A stretch of DNA of 64,000 nt from Leptolyngbya sp. Cla-17 (GCF_016807185.1 NZ_JAEVYN010000002.1:1296528-1360527), one strand, 5' to 3'. Positions 18,304-27,320 are shown, counted from the first letter of the stretch. Numbers and translations are program-made. The notes: generated from the letters alone by a model not told the origin.

Positions 18304-18449
18304 GCCAACCTTGTTGTGCTGCCTCAGGTTTTGCCAAAATTACTCAATAGACTGCGGCTGAGTGGCGACGACTACAGCTGAAACAGCATCCATGCTGGCA
18401 AGATCTGTTAGAAGCATATTTTGAAATGCGGCGATCGTGCTCAAAGTAG
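18304..18449 (+). pseudogene. Remnant: duplicated 3' end of the flavoprotein gene
   Basis: This stretch matches the last 147 bp of the oxidoreductase gene at 12706-12852 with about four fifths of bases identical by eye, in direct orientation. Its translation contains TAAEWRRLQLKQHPCWQDLL, against TAAEWQRLRLKQHPCWQDLL in the gene. It has lost one base near the start and has an in-frame TAG, so it is not functional. Similarity continues about 20 bp past the stop codon (GTAGAGACA.CGCATT). The remnant and the gene tail bracket the first IS630 copy and the haemagglutinin gene. Confidence 0.85.
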
Positions 18450-18466
18450 AGACAACGCATTTTCGT

Positions 18467-18550
18467 CATAACGTTCCGATTGAGCGGCTGTGAGTATTTT
18501 CGAATCCTCACCGAAATCTAGTAATAGTCCGCTCCAATCGGGTTGTTATG
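18467..18550. repeat. Stem-loop repeat with attC-like layout
   Basis: Inverted arms: CATAAC (18467-18472) with GTTATG (18545-18550), then an unpaired GTT on each side, then CCGATTGAGCGG (18476-18487) with CCGCTCCAATCGG (18529-18541), which pair except for one extra C. The 41-nt centre contains a GTGAG/CTCAC mini-hairpin. Two paired boxes, an unpaired spacer and one extrahelical base recall integron attC sites, but the extra base is on the opposite arm from the usual one and no integrase is present. A related right arm occurs at 31467-31497. Confidence 0.45.
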
Positions 18551-18769
18551 CTTTGCTCATCTCCCGATCACGCCGCAACTTCATCAGTTCACACCTCTCG
18601 AAAGCCGAAGAGATCTGCAATCATGGACGTTCCCAAACCTGACGAGACCCGCCACTGCCCAACCTCTAAAATGCTTTAGGATTATGGATTTATTAAAGTG
18701 CAATTTTCCTGGTAGAGTTATGCTAATGCACAGCCCTAGCAAATTCCACAGTTACAAATTATTTAATTT

Positions 18770-18809
18770 ACAATCCTTGGTGGTTCGACAATGAACCATC
18801 AAGGATTGT
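18770..18809. terminator. Strong hairpin after haloperoxidase gene
   Basis: 17-bp stem: ACAATCCTTGGTGGTTC (18770-18786) and GAACCATCAAGGATTGT (18793-18809), one G-U pair, loop GACAAT. It begins one base after the haloperoxidase stop codon (TAA at 18811-18813 on the reverse strand). The flanking sequence is AT-rich rather than a clean T-tract, so it may terminate or simply protect the 3' end. Confidence 0.65.
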
Positions 18810-18810
18810 C

Positions 18811-20289
18811 TTACAGTATCTTCGAATCGGAGATGGTTGCTGCCGTTACACCAAGTTTAGGCGCGATTTGATTGGCAATCTTTGCACCCAGCCAAACACC
18901 ACCAGTTTTACCCAATTCTGTCGGTGATTCGGGGATACCGAACTCATCTTCTCCCGCTGCATTTCGTTTCGTCACGCCATCAAACTGCCAGTGCACACCC
19001 AAATACACGCGGCTTACCGAGTTATCGATAATCGCTTTCCACAAACTCGATAAAACTACTGGCTTAGGAGTAGGACAACGTGGCAGCAGTGTTCTGGGAT
19101 CTTTGTTGATGCCGTTATATTCGTCCGATATGAAATTAATGCCTACGTCATCAACCCCATTCGCATCAAATGCATTCATACCTTTTTCCACTAAAAAGAG
19201 CCGCAATAATTGAAAAGCAGCCGCCCCAAAGGTTGCGTGCCCCGATGGGTACGCGGGAAAGTTCGGAGTTAAGGCCAAGCCGCGTAAGTTGGTGTCGGGG
19301 CGTCCGAGTGGGAAGAAGGTCGGATCGGGGGTACCGTTGCCGTCTACAGCATTGCGAATGCCTACAGCCGGACGCCACATCATATGGGTTGGCGCATATT
19401 TGTAATGCCAAGCGTCTATACCTGCGTCTGCCATGGCGATGCCAACCCCAGCGATAACTGCCAACTCGTCAGCATTGCTCAGTTTGTTAGGATCTTGATT
19501 TTCAATTGCATCCAATACGCTCAACACAGCCTGCAAGTAAAGTCTAGGTGGCGTCCCTAATTCTGGCGGGCCGTCATACCCCCATGCGATCCCGATAAAT
19601 TCTTGTTCTTTCGTGCGATCAACACTGTTGAGGCTCCCTAGACGCAGAACCTCAGCAAAATCATCTTTGAAATGTTGCGTTGGATTGACTTTGGTTGCGG
19701 CGGTTGGAGGTACACGCCCAGGAGGCATTGGGAAATCGGCCACTCGCGTTGCCAGCAAAGGGGTTGAGAAGCCCCAATCAGCCCCTGCATACCCTTGTTC
19801 TAGCTGATTCGGTGGGACAGTATGGCCGTATGGCAATCCGGAAGGACTGTATTTGTCACGAGCCGCATTCTTCGCATCATCTGCCCCCAAGTTGTGAATC
19901 GCAGTGCCTAAAGCACGTCCAGCGACTTCAGCGGGACTATCGGCTGGCCCATAGTTAAAATTCGCGAGCCAACAGAGCCAGGATGGTTCTAACAAGCTGG
20001 CTTGGTTTGGATATCGCAGCCTGAGGACTTGCGCGCAAGCCGCAGCGCTCGCAATCGTTATCTGATTACCGCTAAGGTCAAGCAAGCCTGGCGTTGCTGG
20101 TGATGTCAGCAAGGGATCTCGACCTGATGCGTAGGCATTGGCGTCATGGAGGGCAGCCAATGCCATCCCCAAAGCGCGTGCCGTACTAAAGGGTCCTCTC
20201 TGATCACCGGGGCCTGCTGTATGGTCACGGCGAATGCATTCCAAACTCAAGTCGATCCAAAAGCGAAATTGCGCAGAAGCTGTAGTCAT
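18811..20289 (-). CDS. Vanadium-dependent haloperoxidase (PAP2 superfamily)
   Basis: 492 residues from the ATG at 20289, chosen because GGAG lies 9 nt upstream; a TTG at 20304 would overlap that site. The vanadate-binding triad of the family is present: a Lys and RP in KYAPTHMMWRP, PSGHATFG, and SRVYLGVH (SRx5H). These enzymes use vanadate and hydrogen peroxide to oxidise halides. Whether chloride or bromide is used cannot be read from the sequence. No clear signal peptide. The gene is monocistronic, flanked downstream by a long hairpin and upstream by an IS630 copy 35 bp away, so its original promoter may be displaced. Confidence 0.88.
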   Translation of the reverse strand: MTTASAQFRFWIDLSLECIRRDHTAGPGDQRGPFSTARALGMALAALHDANAYASGRDPLLTSPATPGLLDLSGNQITIASAAACAQVLRLRYPNQASLLEPSWLCWLANFNYGPADSPAEVAGRALGTAIHNLGADDAKNAARDKYSPSGLPYGHTVPPNQLEQGYAGADWGFSTPLLATRVADFPMPPGRVPPTAATKVNPTQHFKDDFAEVLRLGSLNSVDRTKEQEFIGIAWGYDGPPELGTPPRLYLQAVLSVLDAIENQDPNKLSNADELAVIAGVGIAMADAGIDAWHYKYAPTHMMWRPAVGIRNAVDGNGTPDPTFFPLGRPDTNLRGLALTPNFPAYPSGHATFGAAAFQLLRLFLVEKGMNAFDANGVDDVGINFISDEYNGINKDPRTLLPRCPTPKPVVLSSLWKAIIDNSVSRVYLGVHWQFDGVTKRNAAGEDEFGIPESPTELGKTGGVWLGAKIANQIAPKLGVTAATISDSKIL

Positions 20290-20396
20290 TGAAAGGATCT
20301 CCAAAAAATTATTAATTCACTCAACTAGTGTTCAGTCAATCAAGAAGTGACGAGTAGAAGGAGTAAGATTGAGTCAGTCCTTTCAACGGTGCTGGT

Positions 20397-20867
20397 ATGG
20401 TTAAAAAGTACATCGTTAACTTAAACGAAACAGAACGGCAGTCTCTCGAACAACTGGTCACGACCGGCAAACGAGCTGCCTACACGATCAATCATGCGCG
20501 GATTCTTCTGAAAGCGGATTGCAATCAACCGAACGGGAGTTGGCGTGACCAGGACATCAAAGATGCCTTTGACATTAGTTTGCGAACGATTGAGCGGGTG
20601 CGGCAACGATTTGTCGAAGAAGGTCTGGAAGCTGCGCTTAAAAGCCGTCCGGGTGGAGGACGAAAAAGAAAGTTGGATGGGGAAAGTGAGGCACATTTGA
20701 TCGCATTGCGATGTAGTGAGGCTCCCGAGGGAAAGGGGCGCTGGACGTTGCGATTATTGGCAGATCAAATGGTGGAACTGGGGTATGTCGAACAGTTGAG
20801 TCATGAAAGCGTGCGACAAGTGCTGAAAAAAACGAACTGCAACCCTGGCGGCAAGAGTGCTGGGTAA
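20397..20867 (+). CDS. IS630 transposase, N-terminal helix-turn-helix part
   Basis: 156 residues. RDQDIKDAFDISLRTIERVR is a helix-turn-helix and GRKRKLDGESEAHLIAL the start of the second one. The frame reads into an A7 run (20826-20832, CTGAAAAAAAC) and ends shortly afterwards. A -1 slip there gives KKNELQPWRQECWVIPPEQ and continues into the catalytic frame, so programmed -1 frameshifting is likely. Confidence 0.83.
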   Translation: MVKKYIVNLNETERQSLEQLVTTGKRAAYTINHARILLKADCNQPNGSWRDQDIKDAFDISLRTIERVRQRFVEEGLEAALKSRPGGGRKRKLDGESEAHLIALRCSEAPEGKGRWTLRLLADQMVELGYVEQLSHESVRQVLKKTNCNPGGKSAG

Positions 20868-20902
20868 TTCCACCGGAGCAAAACGCAGAGTTTGTCTGGC
20901 GA

Positions 20903-21529
20903 ATGGAAGCAGTGCTGGACCTGTATCAAACAGCTTATAACCCCAACGTTCCAGTGGTTTGCATTGATGAGGCAACCAAGCAATTAGTCAAAGAAACCCT
21001 CGTTCCCATGCCAGCAGAGCGGGGACAACCGGAACGGGTCGATTATGAGTATGAACGCAACGGCACAGCGAACTTGTTTATGGTGAGTGAACCGATGGTG
21101 GGATGGCGGCGGGTGGAAGTGACAAAGCAACGCACAGCCCTCGATTATGCCCACTTGCTCAAAACCTTGGTCGATGTAGATTATGCCCAAGCCGACAAAG
21201 TGATCGTCATTGCCGATAATCTCAACACCCATTCACCCGCTTCACTTTACAAAGCCTTTGAGCCAACCGAAGCGCAGCGAATTTTGAGCCGCTTGGAGTT
21301 TTGTCATACTCCTAAGCATGGCAGTTGGTTAAACATGGCTGAAATTGAACTGAGTATTTTGAGTCGTCAATGTTTGGATCGTCGCATTCCTGATATGGAT
21401 GTGCTCAAGCGGGAAGTTGCAGCTTGGCAGGACAACCGCAATCATGAGGAAACCTGGATTGACTGGCGCTTTGCGACGGCGGATGCCAGGGTGAAATTAA
21501 AGCGGCTTTACCCGTCTATTAATAATTGA
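20903..21529 (+). CDS. IS630 transposase, DDE catalytic part
   Basis: 208 residues from the first ATG; the true product is probably a fusion through the A7 slip site upstream. Catalytic acids appear as VVCIDEATKQL (Asp), VIVIADNLNTHSPAS (Asp) and SWLNMAEIELSILSRQ (Glu). The reading frame is intact to the right inverted repeat, so this copy could be active. Confidence 0.85.
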   Translation: MEAVLDLYQTAYNPNVPVVCIDEATKQLVKETLVPMPAERGQPERVDYEYERNGTANLFMVSEPMVGWRRVEVTKQRTALDYAHLLKTLVDVDYAQADKVIVIADNLNTHSPASLYKAFEPTEAQRILSRLEFCHTPKHGSWLNMAEIELSILSRQCLDRRIPDMDVLKREVAAWQDNRNHEETWIDWRFATADARVKLKRLYPSINN

Positions 21530-21541
21530 CTAAACACTAGT

Positions 21542-22124
21542 TAATTCTGGCTTTAGTAAGCCCACTCCACTGGTACCCTTACGGGTAGTTTTTACAGGAA
21601 ACTCTAACCATTACTTGACTGAGTTTAAATTTAGCTCCATAGAATTAAATGTTGATATCTGGAAAAACTCTGAAAAATTCAGGACTTTTCTAAACTCCTT
21701 CAAATCAAGAAACCTGAGGCATAACAACTTAATATGCAGAAAATTTCCGTATAACATCCCAAATTAGGAGATTATGCAGAAAATTCCTGGATAATAGCCC
21801 AAGTTAAGTGGATAGACCGAAGCGTTGTCTGCTGTTTTGGTGGCTGAGCAAAATAAATGCCGCAAGTTGCAATGATTGGTTATCTGCGGCTGGGGCGATT
21901 GTCTTGCAGGGCGTTGCCGATGTCTTTGATCGCGCTACCGATAAAGGAGACTGTTGATTGCAAAGTGAGGATCACCATTTTTTCTAGGCTCAAAACTTGC
22001 CATTTAGGGCCACCTTGACGCGATCGCTCTTGGAATCTTCCACCTTGTCGATATCCACCGTGAAATTGGGTTTCCCTCGGTAAAATAGGATGCAATCAAC
22101 CCTCAACGGTGTAGCTTGTAACCC
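21542..22124. other. Gene-free stretch between IS630 copy 2 and the acetolactate synthase-like gene
   Basis: About 580 bp. It holds a pair of 40-bp tandem units (21733-21812) and a reverse-strand frame at 21880-22095 that I do not accept as a gene. It should contain the 3' untranslated end of the acetolactate synthase-like gene. Confidence 0.4.
21733..21812. repeat. Imperfect tandem duplication, period 40 bp
   Basis: TATGCAGAAAATT starts at 21733 and again at 21773; the units continue as TCCGTATAACATCCCAAATT and CCTGGATAATAGCCCAAGTT. Two copies only; no function is evident. Confidence 0.6.
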
Positions 22125-23837
22125 TCAAATAATACAGTTGAGGTCGCCTGCTCGACGAGAAAAACGAAGATTTTCTTGATAATCCACAGGGCAATCAATT
22201 ACAGCGGGAACATCTTGTTCTAGGGCTTCTCTTAATGTGGGAATTAAATCGGCGCAAGATTCCACTCGATAGCCCTTCAAGCCCATGCTTTCCGCCAATT
22301 TGACAAAATCAGGATTGGTGAATTTGACAAAACAGGATGAGCCAAACTGGTTTTGCTGCTTCCATTCGATTAAGCCATAGCCGCCATCGTTAAAGATCAG
22401 GGTAACGAAAGGCGTGCCAACTCGCAGTGCGGTTTCGAGTTCCTGGCAGTTCATCATAAAGCCGCCATCGCCTGTAACCGCTACCACGCGGCGATCGCGA
22501 TGCACCAGTTTTGCCGCCAGCGCTCCCGGAATCGCAATGCCCATTGCTGCGAACCCATTGGAAATAATGCAAGTGTTGGGGCGTTCGCAGTGATAATGCC
22601 GCGCCATCCACATTTTGTGAGCGCCCACATCCGAAATCACAATGTCATCGGCTCCCATCACTTGGCGCAAGTCGTAAACAATTTTTTGCGGCTTAATCGG
22701 GAAGGCATCATCATTGGCATATTGCATATAATCTGCCCGAATTTCATTGCGCAGTTCTAGGGCGTATGGCGCGGGTTGATGGGTGCGATCGCAGCGCGCC
22801 AAAATTTCTGACAGTGAATCAGAGATATCGCCAACAACTTCTGCAATGGGGATGTAGCTGCTGTCTACTTCTGCTGGAGTCATGCCGATGTGAATGATGG
22901 GAACCGCGCCATCAGGATTCCACTTTTTCGGTGAGTATTCAATCAGGTCGTAGCCCACACAAATCACCAAATCTGCTCGGTCAAAGCCACAGCTAATATA
23001 GTCGCGCTGCTGAAGTCCCACTGCCCACAGCGCCAAGGGATGGATGTAGGGGATCACGCCTTTGCCCATGAACGTATTTGCCACGGGGATATTAAGCTGG
23101 GTGGCAAACTCAGTCAGGGTGGCACTGGCATGTGCCCGAATCGCACCATTGCCGACTAGAATCAACGGATTTTTTGCCTGAGAAATTGCTTCAGCCGCTT
23201 TTTCAATGCTGTGAAACGAAGCATAGGATTTTTCCTGACCATCGATTGTCAGGGGCTTACCTGTGGCAACCATGGCAGCAATATTTTCCGGCAAATCGAT
23301 GTGAACGGCTCCGGGTTTTTCAGCTTGAGAGATCTTAAATGCCTTCCGCACAATTTCGGTGGTGTTGCTGGGGCGGACAATCTGAGCATTCCACTTGGTG
23401 ACGGGCGCAAACATTGCCACCAAATCTAAATATTGATGTGATTCAATGTGCATTCGATCGGTGCCGACTTGCCCCGTAATGGCAACGAGAGGAGCGCGAT
23501 CGAGATTGGCATCTGCCACACCTGTCATCAAGTTTGTGGCACCGGGACCCAACGTAGACAGGCAAACACCTGCTTTTCCCGTAAGGCGACCATACACATC
23601 TGCCATAAACGCTGCGCCTTGCTCGTGGCGGGTGGTGATGAATTGGATCGACGACTGCTTCAGGGCTTCCAGCACATGGAGATTTTCTTCGCCAGGTAAC
23701 CCAAAAATGTAGTCAACTCCTTCATTCTCTAGACATTGAACTAACAGTTCTGCTGTATTCATCTGAGTGGTTTGTTCAGGGTTGGTGACTCCGTGCTGTT
23801 GCGATATGGAGTCGGTAATATCTAGTTTTTTAGGCAT
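22125..23837 (-). CDS. Thiamine-diphosphate enzyme, acetolactate synthase large-subunit type
   Basis: 570 residues. Three domains of the pyruvate decarboxylase/acetolactate synthase superfamily: an N-terminal part with GLPGEENLHVLEAL and the cofactor-activating Glu in TTRHEQGAAFMADVYGRLTG; a central nucleotide-type domain; and a C-terminal part with the metal-binding GDGGFMMNCQELETALR. Acetolactate synthases condense two pyruvates or pyruvate and 2-oxobutyrate. The sequence resembles the Synechocystis Sll1981 type. No small regulatory subunit (ilvH/N) is adjacent, so a catabolic or other carboligase role remains possible. An internal ATG at codon 26 (MNTAELL) is an alternative start. Confidence 0.82.
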   Translation of the reverse strand: MPKKLDITDSISQQHGVTNPEQTTQMNTAELLVQCLENEGVDYIFGLPGEENLHVLEALKQSSIQFITTRHEQGAAFMADVYGRLTGKAGVCLSTLGPGATNLMTGVADANLDRAPLVAITGQVGTDRMHIESHQYLDLVAMFAPVTKWNAQIVRPSNTTEIVRKAFKISQAEKPGAVHIDLPENIAAMVATGKPLTIDGQEKSYASFHSIEKAAEAISQAKNPLILVGNGAIRAHASATLTEFATQLNIPVANTFMGKGVIPYIHPLALWAVGLQQRDYISCGFDRADLVICVGYDLIEYSPKKWNPDGAVPIIHIGMTPAEVDSSYIPIAEVVGDISDSLSEILARCDRTHQPAPYALELRNEIRADYMQYANDDAFPIKPQKIVYDLRQVMGADDIVISDVGAHKMWMARHYHCERPNTCIISNGFAAMGIAIPGALAAKLVHRDRRVVAVTGDGGFMMNCQELETALRVGTPFVTLIFNDGGYGLIEWKQQNQFGSSCFVKFTNPDFVKLAESMGLKGYRVESCADLIPTLREALEQDVPAVIDCPVDYQENLRFSRRAGDLNCII

Positions 23838-24071
23838 GGTTCCTCTCGACTGAATTAGCGATCGCGATTGAATGTTGCGGATTGAACGATTGCGTTAATA
23901 TCGGCACTACTTCTAAGATTCCTTTTCTAAGCGGTTCTTTCTCAGCGATCGCACGAATCTATTAAACTCTTAAACTCTCTTCAAATCTCGCAGTCTTCAA
24001 ATGATATAAGCCATAGAGACTGACAAACGCAGAAAGTCTGACTCAATCAACTCAAAGCTCAAAACTTTTCC

Positions 24072-24899
24072 TTAGCTTTTCCCACCTGTAAACGCCACGC
24101 CTTGAATAAAATAGCGGTTGAAAAAAGCGTATACCGCTAAAGCAGGTAAGGTAAAAATCATGGAGGCAGCCATGATGTAATTCCAATAGCTAATATATTG
24201 CCCTTTAAACGCATTTAAGCCGAGTGGCAGCGTGAACATTTCAGGATCAGACAGAATGACCAGCGGCATCAGAAATTCATTCCAGGAACCCATAAAGACA
24301 AAAATTGTTTGAGCCGCTAATGCAGGCTTTGCAAGCGGCAGCACAATCTGAAAAAAGGTGCCAAAACGACCCAAGCCATCCAGAGCAGCGGCTTCTTCTA
24401 GCTCTTTAGGAAAATTGATAAAAAACTGCCGCATCATAAAAATAAAGGTGGCATTGATGGCTGAGGGCACAATCAATCCTTGATAGGTATTGAGCCAGCC
24501 GAGCGATTTGAGAATCAGGAATTTAGGCAATAGCGTGATTTGTCCTGGCACCATCAGCACTGCCAGAATGAGAAAAAACCAGAACTGATTGCCGGGAAAT
24601 CGAATTCTTGCCAGGGCATAGCCTGCCATTGAATTAAAGAGTAGGTTGAGCAGTGTGATCGAAATGGCTGCGATCGCGCTGTTCATTAGCCAGCGACCAA
24701 ACAACGGTTCTTGCACAAAAATCGTCTGATAGTTTGCCAACGTCAACTGTTTAGGAATTAAACTCAAGCCGCCTGCTGAAATTTCAGCGAGGGATTTGAA
24801 GGATGCTGATAATGCCCAGGCAAACGGTAACAATGTAATCAGCGTGTAGACCGCTAAAAACAGATATAGGACGGCAGTTGACCAACGAATGGCTTTCAT
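24072..24899 (-). CDS. Sugar ABC transporter permease, MalG type
   Basis: 275 residues with six predicted membrane segments. The cytoplasmic EAA loop that docks the ATPase is visible as EEAAALDGLGRFGTFFQIVLP. It is the last gene of a reverse-strand operon: binding protein, then MalF-type permease, then this gene, with 9 bp between the two permeases. The gene order resembles ggtBCD (glucosylglycerol uptake) and other CUT1 carbohydrate importers, but substrate cannot be assigned. Confidence 0.88.
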   Translation of the reverse strand: MKAIRWSTAVLYLFLAVYTLITLLPFAWALSASFKSLAEISAGGLSLIPKQLTLANYQTIFVQEPLFGRWLMNSAIAAISITLLNLLFNSMAGYALARIRFPGNQFWFFLILAVLMVPGQITLLPKFLILKSLGWLNTYQGLIVPSAINATFIFMMRQFFINFPKELEEAAALDGLGRFGTFFQIVLPLAKPALAAQTIFVFMGSWNEFLMPLVILSDPEMFTLPLGLNAFKGQYISYWNYIMAASMIFTLPALAVYAFFNRYFIQGVAFTGGKS

Positions 24900-24908
24900 T
24901 CAAAGCTC

Positions 24909-25823
24909 CTAATCTAAGCGTTCTTCTTTAAACAACGTTCGCTGAATAATCGTCGAAGTCATTAAGATGACTGCCAGAATGAGTGTGAGCGCTAAGGCAT
25001 AGCCCATATCCAAATTTTTGAACGCGTATTGGTAAATCAAAAGCACAATCGTCAACGTGGAATCATTGGGTCCACCAGAGCCAGCGGAGAAAATATATGA
25101 CTGATCAAATAGCTGGAACGTCCCAATAATTCCCATCACAACAACGAAAAATGTAACGGGTTGTAAGAAGGGTAGGGTGATATGCAGTAATTTTTCCCAA
25201 TGGCTGGCTCCATCCAGCGTTGCTGCTTCATACAAGGTGTCTGGAATGCCCTGGAGCGCCGCCAAATAAATCACCATAAACAACGGCGCGGTTGACCAAA
25301 TATTCATGATCATAATCCCCTTCAAGGCAACATTGGGATCGCCCAACCAGTTGTAAGTTGGTAAGTGCAAAAAGCCTAGGAGGCTATTCAGCAAGCCATT
25401 AGCGTTATAGATCCACATGAAAATCAACGTTAGAACAGCCGATGAGGTAACGGTGGGTAGGAAAAAGACAACGCGAAACCACGATCGCCCCTTGATTTGG
25501 CTATTCAAAATCAGGGCAAGTGCCAGCGCAAGAAGCGTTTGAATCGGCACGACGATCGCCACATAGGAAGCCGTATTTTTCAGCGCAATCCCAACGCGAT
25601 CGTCCTGGGCAATCCGGGCAAAGTTTTTTAGCCCGGTAAACTGATAGCTGACATCTCCTAAAAGCTGCACTTTTTGAAAGGCAAGCGCAACGGCATAGGC
25701 GATCGGGAGTATCAGAAACACTCCAGCAATCAAAATTGTTGGAGCCATAAACAGATACCCTGTTACGGTCTCCTCTGCAACCCGTTTTTTCCAGCTATGT
25801 TTAATCAATGTACTCATAAACAC
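24909..25823 (-). CDS. Sugar ABC transporter permease, MalF type
   Basis: 304 residues with six predicted membrane segments. EAA loop: LYEAATLDGASHWEKLLHIT. Partner of the MalG-type permease immediately downstream and of the lipoprotein upstream. No ATP-binding subunit is encoded here; CUT1 importers of cyanobacteria often share an ATPase encoded elsewhere. Confidence 0.88.
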   Translation of the reverse strand: MFMSTLIKHSWKKRVAEETVTGYLFMAPTILIAGVFLILPIAYAVALAFQKVQLLGDVSYQFTGLKNFARIAQDDRVGIALKNTASYVAIVVPIQTLLALALALILNSQIKGRSWFRVVFFLPTVTSSAVLTLIFMWIYNANGLLNSLLGFLHLPTYNWLGDPNVALKGIMIMNIWSTAPLFMVIYLAALQGIPDTLYEAATLDGASHWEKLLHITLPFLQPVTFFVVVMGIIGTFQLFDQSYIFSAGSGGPNDSTLTIVLLIYQYAFKNLDMGYALALTLILAVILMTSTIIQRTLFKEERLD

Positions 25824-25881
25824 CTATCCTACCTTTAGACCTCTAACCTCTTGAAGCAGTCAGAGGTCTGCTAATCAAGCG

Positions 25882-27171
25882 CTATCTAGCTAAATAAATT
25901 TCTCGATTAGCCGTTTCTTGAGCTTTTTTCATTGCTTGTGGCAAGGGTTGTTCAGCCAACAAAGCACTAATAAATTGATTGTTGAAATTCATGCGGATGG
26001 TGGGTAAGTTTTGACCCGCTTGCCAGATGGTTGAGTAGCTTGCACTTTGCACAAAGGGCGCATATAAAGGATTTTGGCGATAGCCCGAACCTGCCAAGAC
26101 GGATCGGCGAGTGGGTAAGGCCAACCCTTGTTTTGCCCAAGCGCTCATCCCTTCAGATCCGGTCAAGTAAGCAATTAATTTCCAGGCGGCTGCTTTATGC
26201 TTGGCTTTGCGGTTCATCACGTAAGCGACGGTAAATGCCATTGTGCCGGGTTTGCCATTGATTGTAGGGATTTCTGCGGTAGCAAAATCAAGATTTGGAA
26301 AGGTTTCTTTGAAGTAGGGAATTGCCCAAGTGCCTTCAATCGTCATCGCCACTTTCCCCTGACCGAGCATTTCGCTACCTGAGGTTGCGCCTACGTCAGT
26401 TGGTTGGGCAGACGTGCGATCGCGACGATATTGATCAATCACTAACTGCAAGCCCTTTAAGCTGTTCATTTCAGCAAAGGTGGCATAACCATTCGGAGCA
26501 ATTAACTGCCCACCAAAAGCTTTCAACACAAACACTTGCCGAGCTAATTCAGGTGCAAGTCCGAAGCCATATTGATCAATTTTTCCATCATGATTCTGAT
26601 CGATCGTGAGTGCTTTAGATGCAGCCATGAATTGATCCCATGTTTTTGGCGGTTGGGCGATACCCGCAGCAGCAAACGCCTTTTTGTTATAAATCAAGGC
26701 AAGCGTTGAGAAGTCTTTAGGCAAGCCATAAAGCTTACCGTTGTGCTTAAACGCATTCAGCAGTGAGGGTTCAAAATCAGCTAGCTCGAATGCGGGTATG
26801 ATGTAAGGCTCCAGCGGTTCTAGCACGTTATATTGCATCAGCAATGGAGCTTCAAGGGCATCCAGATAAAACACATCTGGCGCAACATCACCAATAAGAC
26901 GAGTTTTAATCACGTCCATATATTCGCTATTGATGACTTCATGTTTAACGTGAATATCAGGATTTTTCGCCTCAAAATTTTGAAGCACTTGATGCAAAAG
27001 CCGCGTTTCATTGGGATTGCTTTGCCAACCGCTTAACGTAATCGTGACCGTTTTGTTTGGCTGGAGTGTATTTGGGCTGCGCGAAGAAGGAGCTTGGTTA
27101 CGACAACTTGTTAACGCGATCGCCCCAAATAGTAGACAACTGAATCCGAACCTGCTCAAGCTGATATTCAT
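25882..27171 (-). CDS. Sugar ABC transporter substrate-binding lipoprotein
   Basis: 429 residues from the ATG at 27171. The frame is open for 42 further codons, but only this start places a lipoprotein signal at the N-terminus: MNISLSRFGFSCLLFGAIAL followed by TSC, with the lipidated Cys at residue 23. The body is a family-1 solute-binding protein (VTITLSGWQSNPNETRLLHQ; DVFYLDALEAPLLMQYNVLEPL; MLGQGKVAMTIEGTWAIPYF). It should be tethered outside the membrane and deliver a carbohydrate to the two permeases encoded 58 bp downstream. Substrate unknown. Confidence 0.9.
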   Translation of the reverse strand: MNISLSRFGFSCLLFGAIALTSCRNQAPSSRSPNTLQPNKTVTITLSGWQSNPNETRLLHQVLQNFEAKNPDIHVKHEVINSEYMDVIKTRLIGDVAPDVFYLDALEAPLLMQYNVLEPLEPYIIPAFELADFEPSLLNAFKHNGKLYGLPKDFSTLALIYNKKAFAAAGIAQPPKTWDQFMAASKALTIDQNHDGKIDQYGFGLAPELARQVFVLKAFGGQLIAPNGYATFAEMNSLKGLQLVIDQYRRDRTSAQPTDVGATSGSEMLGQGKVAMTIEGTWAIPYFKETFPNLDFATAEIPTINGKPGTMAFTVAYVMNRKAKHKAAAWKLIAYLTGSEGMSAWAKQGLALPTRRSVLAGSGYRQNPLYAPFVQSASYSTIWQAGQNLPTIRMNFNNQFISALLAEQPLPQAMKKAQETANREIYLAR

Positions 27172-27320
27172 AGCGAGTATCGCTGTACCTTCAAATCCCC
27201 TTCTCTCTAATCTATAGCGATACTTCTTGCTACGTGAGCAAAAATTGACCATTCTGGTTGATTCGTTTACAAGTCTGACCCCAAAATTTAGTAGCAAAGA
27301 ACGCTCTCTGCAATCATTTT

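Larger units (their letters stand above)
20326..21539 (+). mobile_element. IS630-family insertion sequence (copy 2, different subgroup)
   Basis: About 1.2 kb. Terminal inverted repeats read CTAGTGTTCAGTCAAT on the left (20325-20340) and the complement of ATTGACTAAACACTAG on the right (21525-21540), with one mismatch. TA at both tips (20326-20327, 21538-21539) fits the expected TA duplication. The transposase is in two frames. Protein sequence differs strongly from the copy at 12905-13938, so the two are separate acquisitions. Confidence 0.87.

Noticed and set aside
18543..18794. 83-codon forward frame between the repeat site and the haloperoxidase hairpin
   Set aside because: It runs into the terminator hairpin, starts inside the repeat arm and has no protein-like conservation cues.
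21880..22095. 71-codon reverse-strand frame downstream of the acetolactate synthase-like gene
   Set aside because: No ribosome binding site, low-complexity start and no recognisable motif; may be chance.
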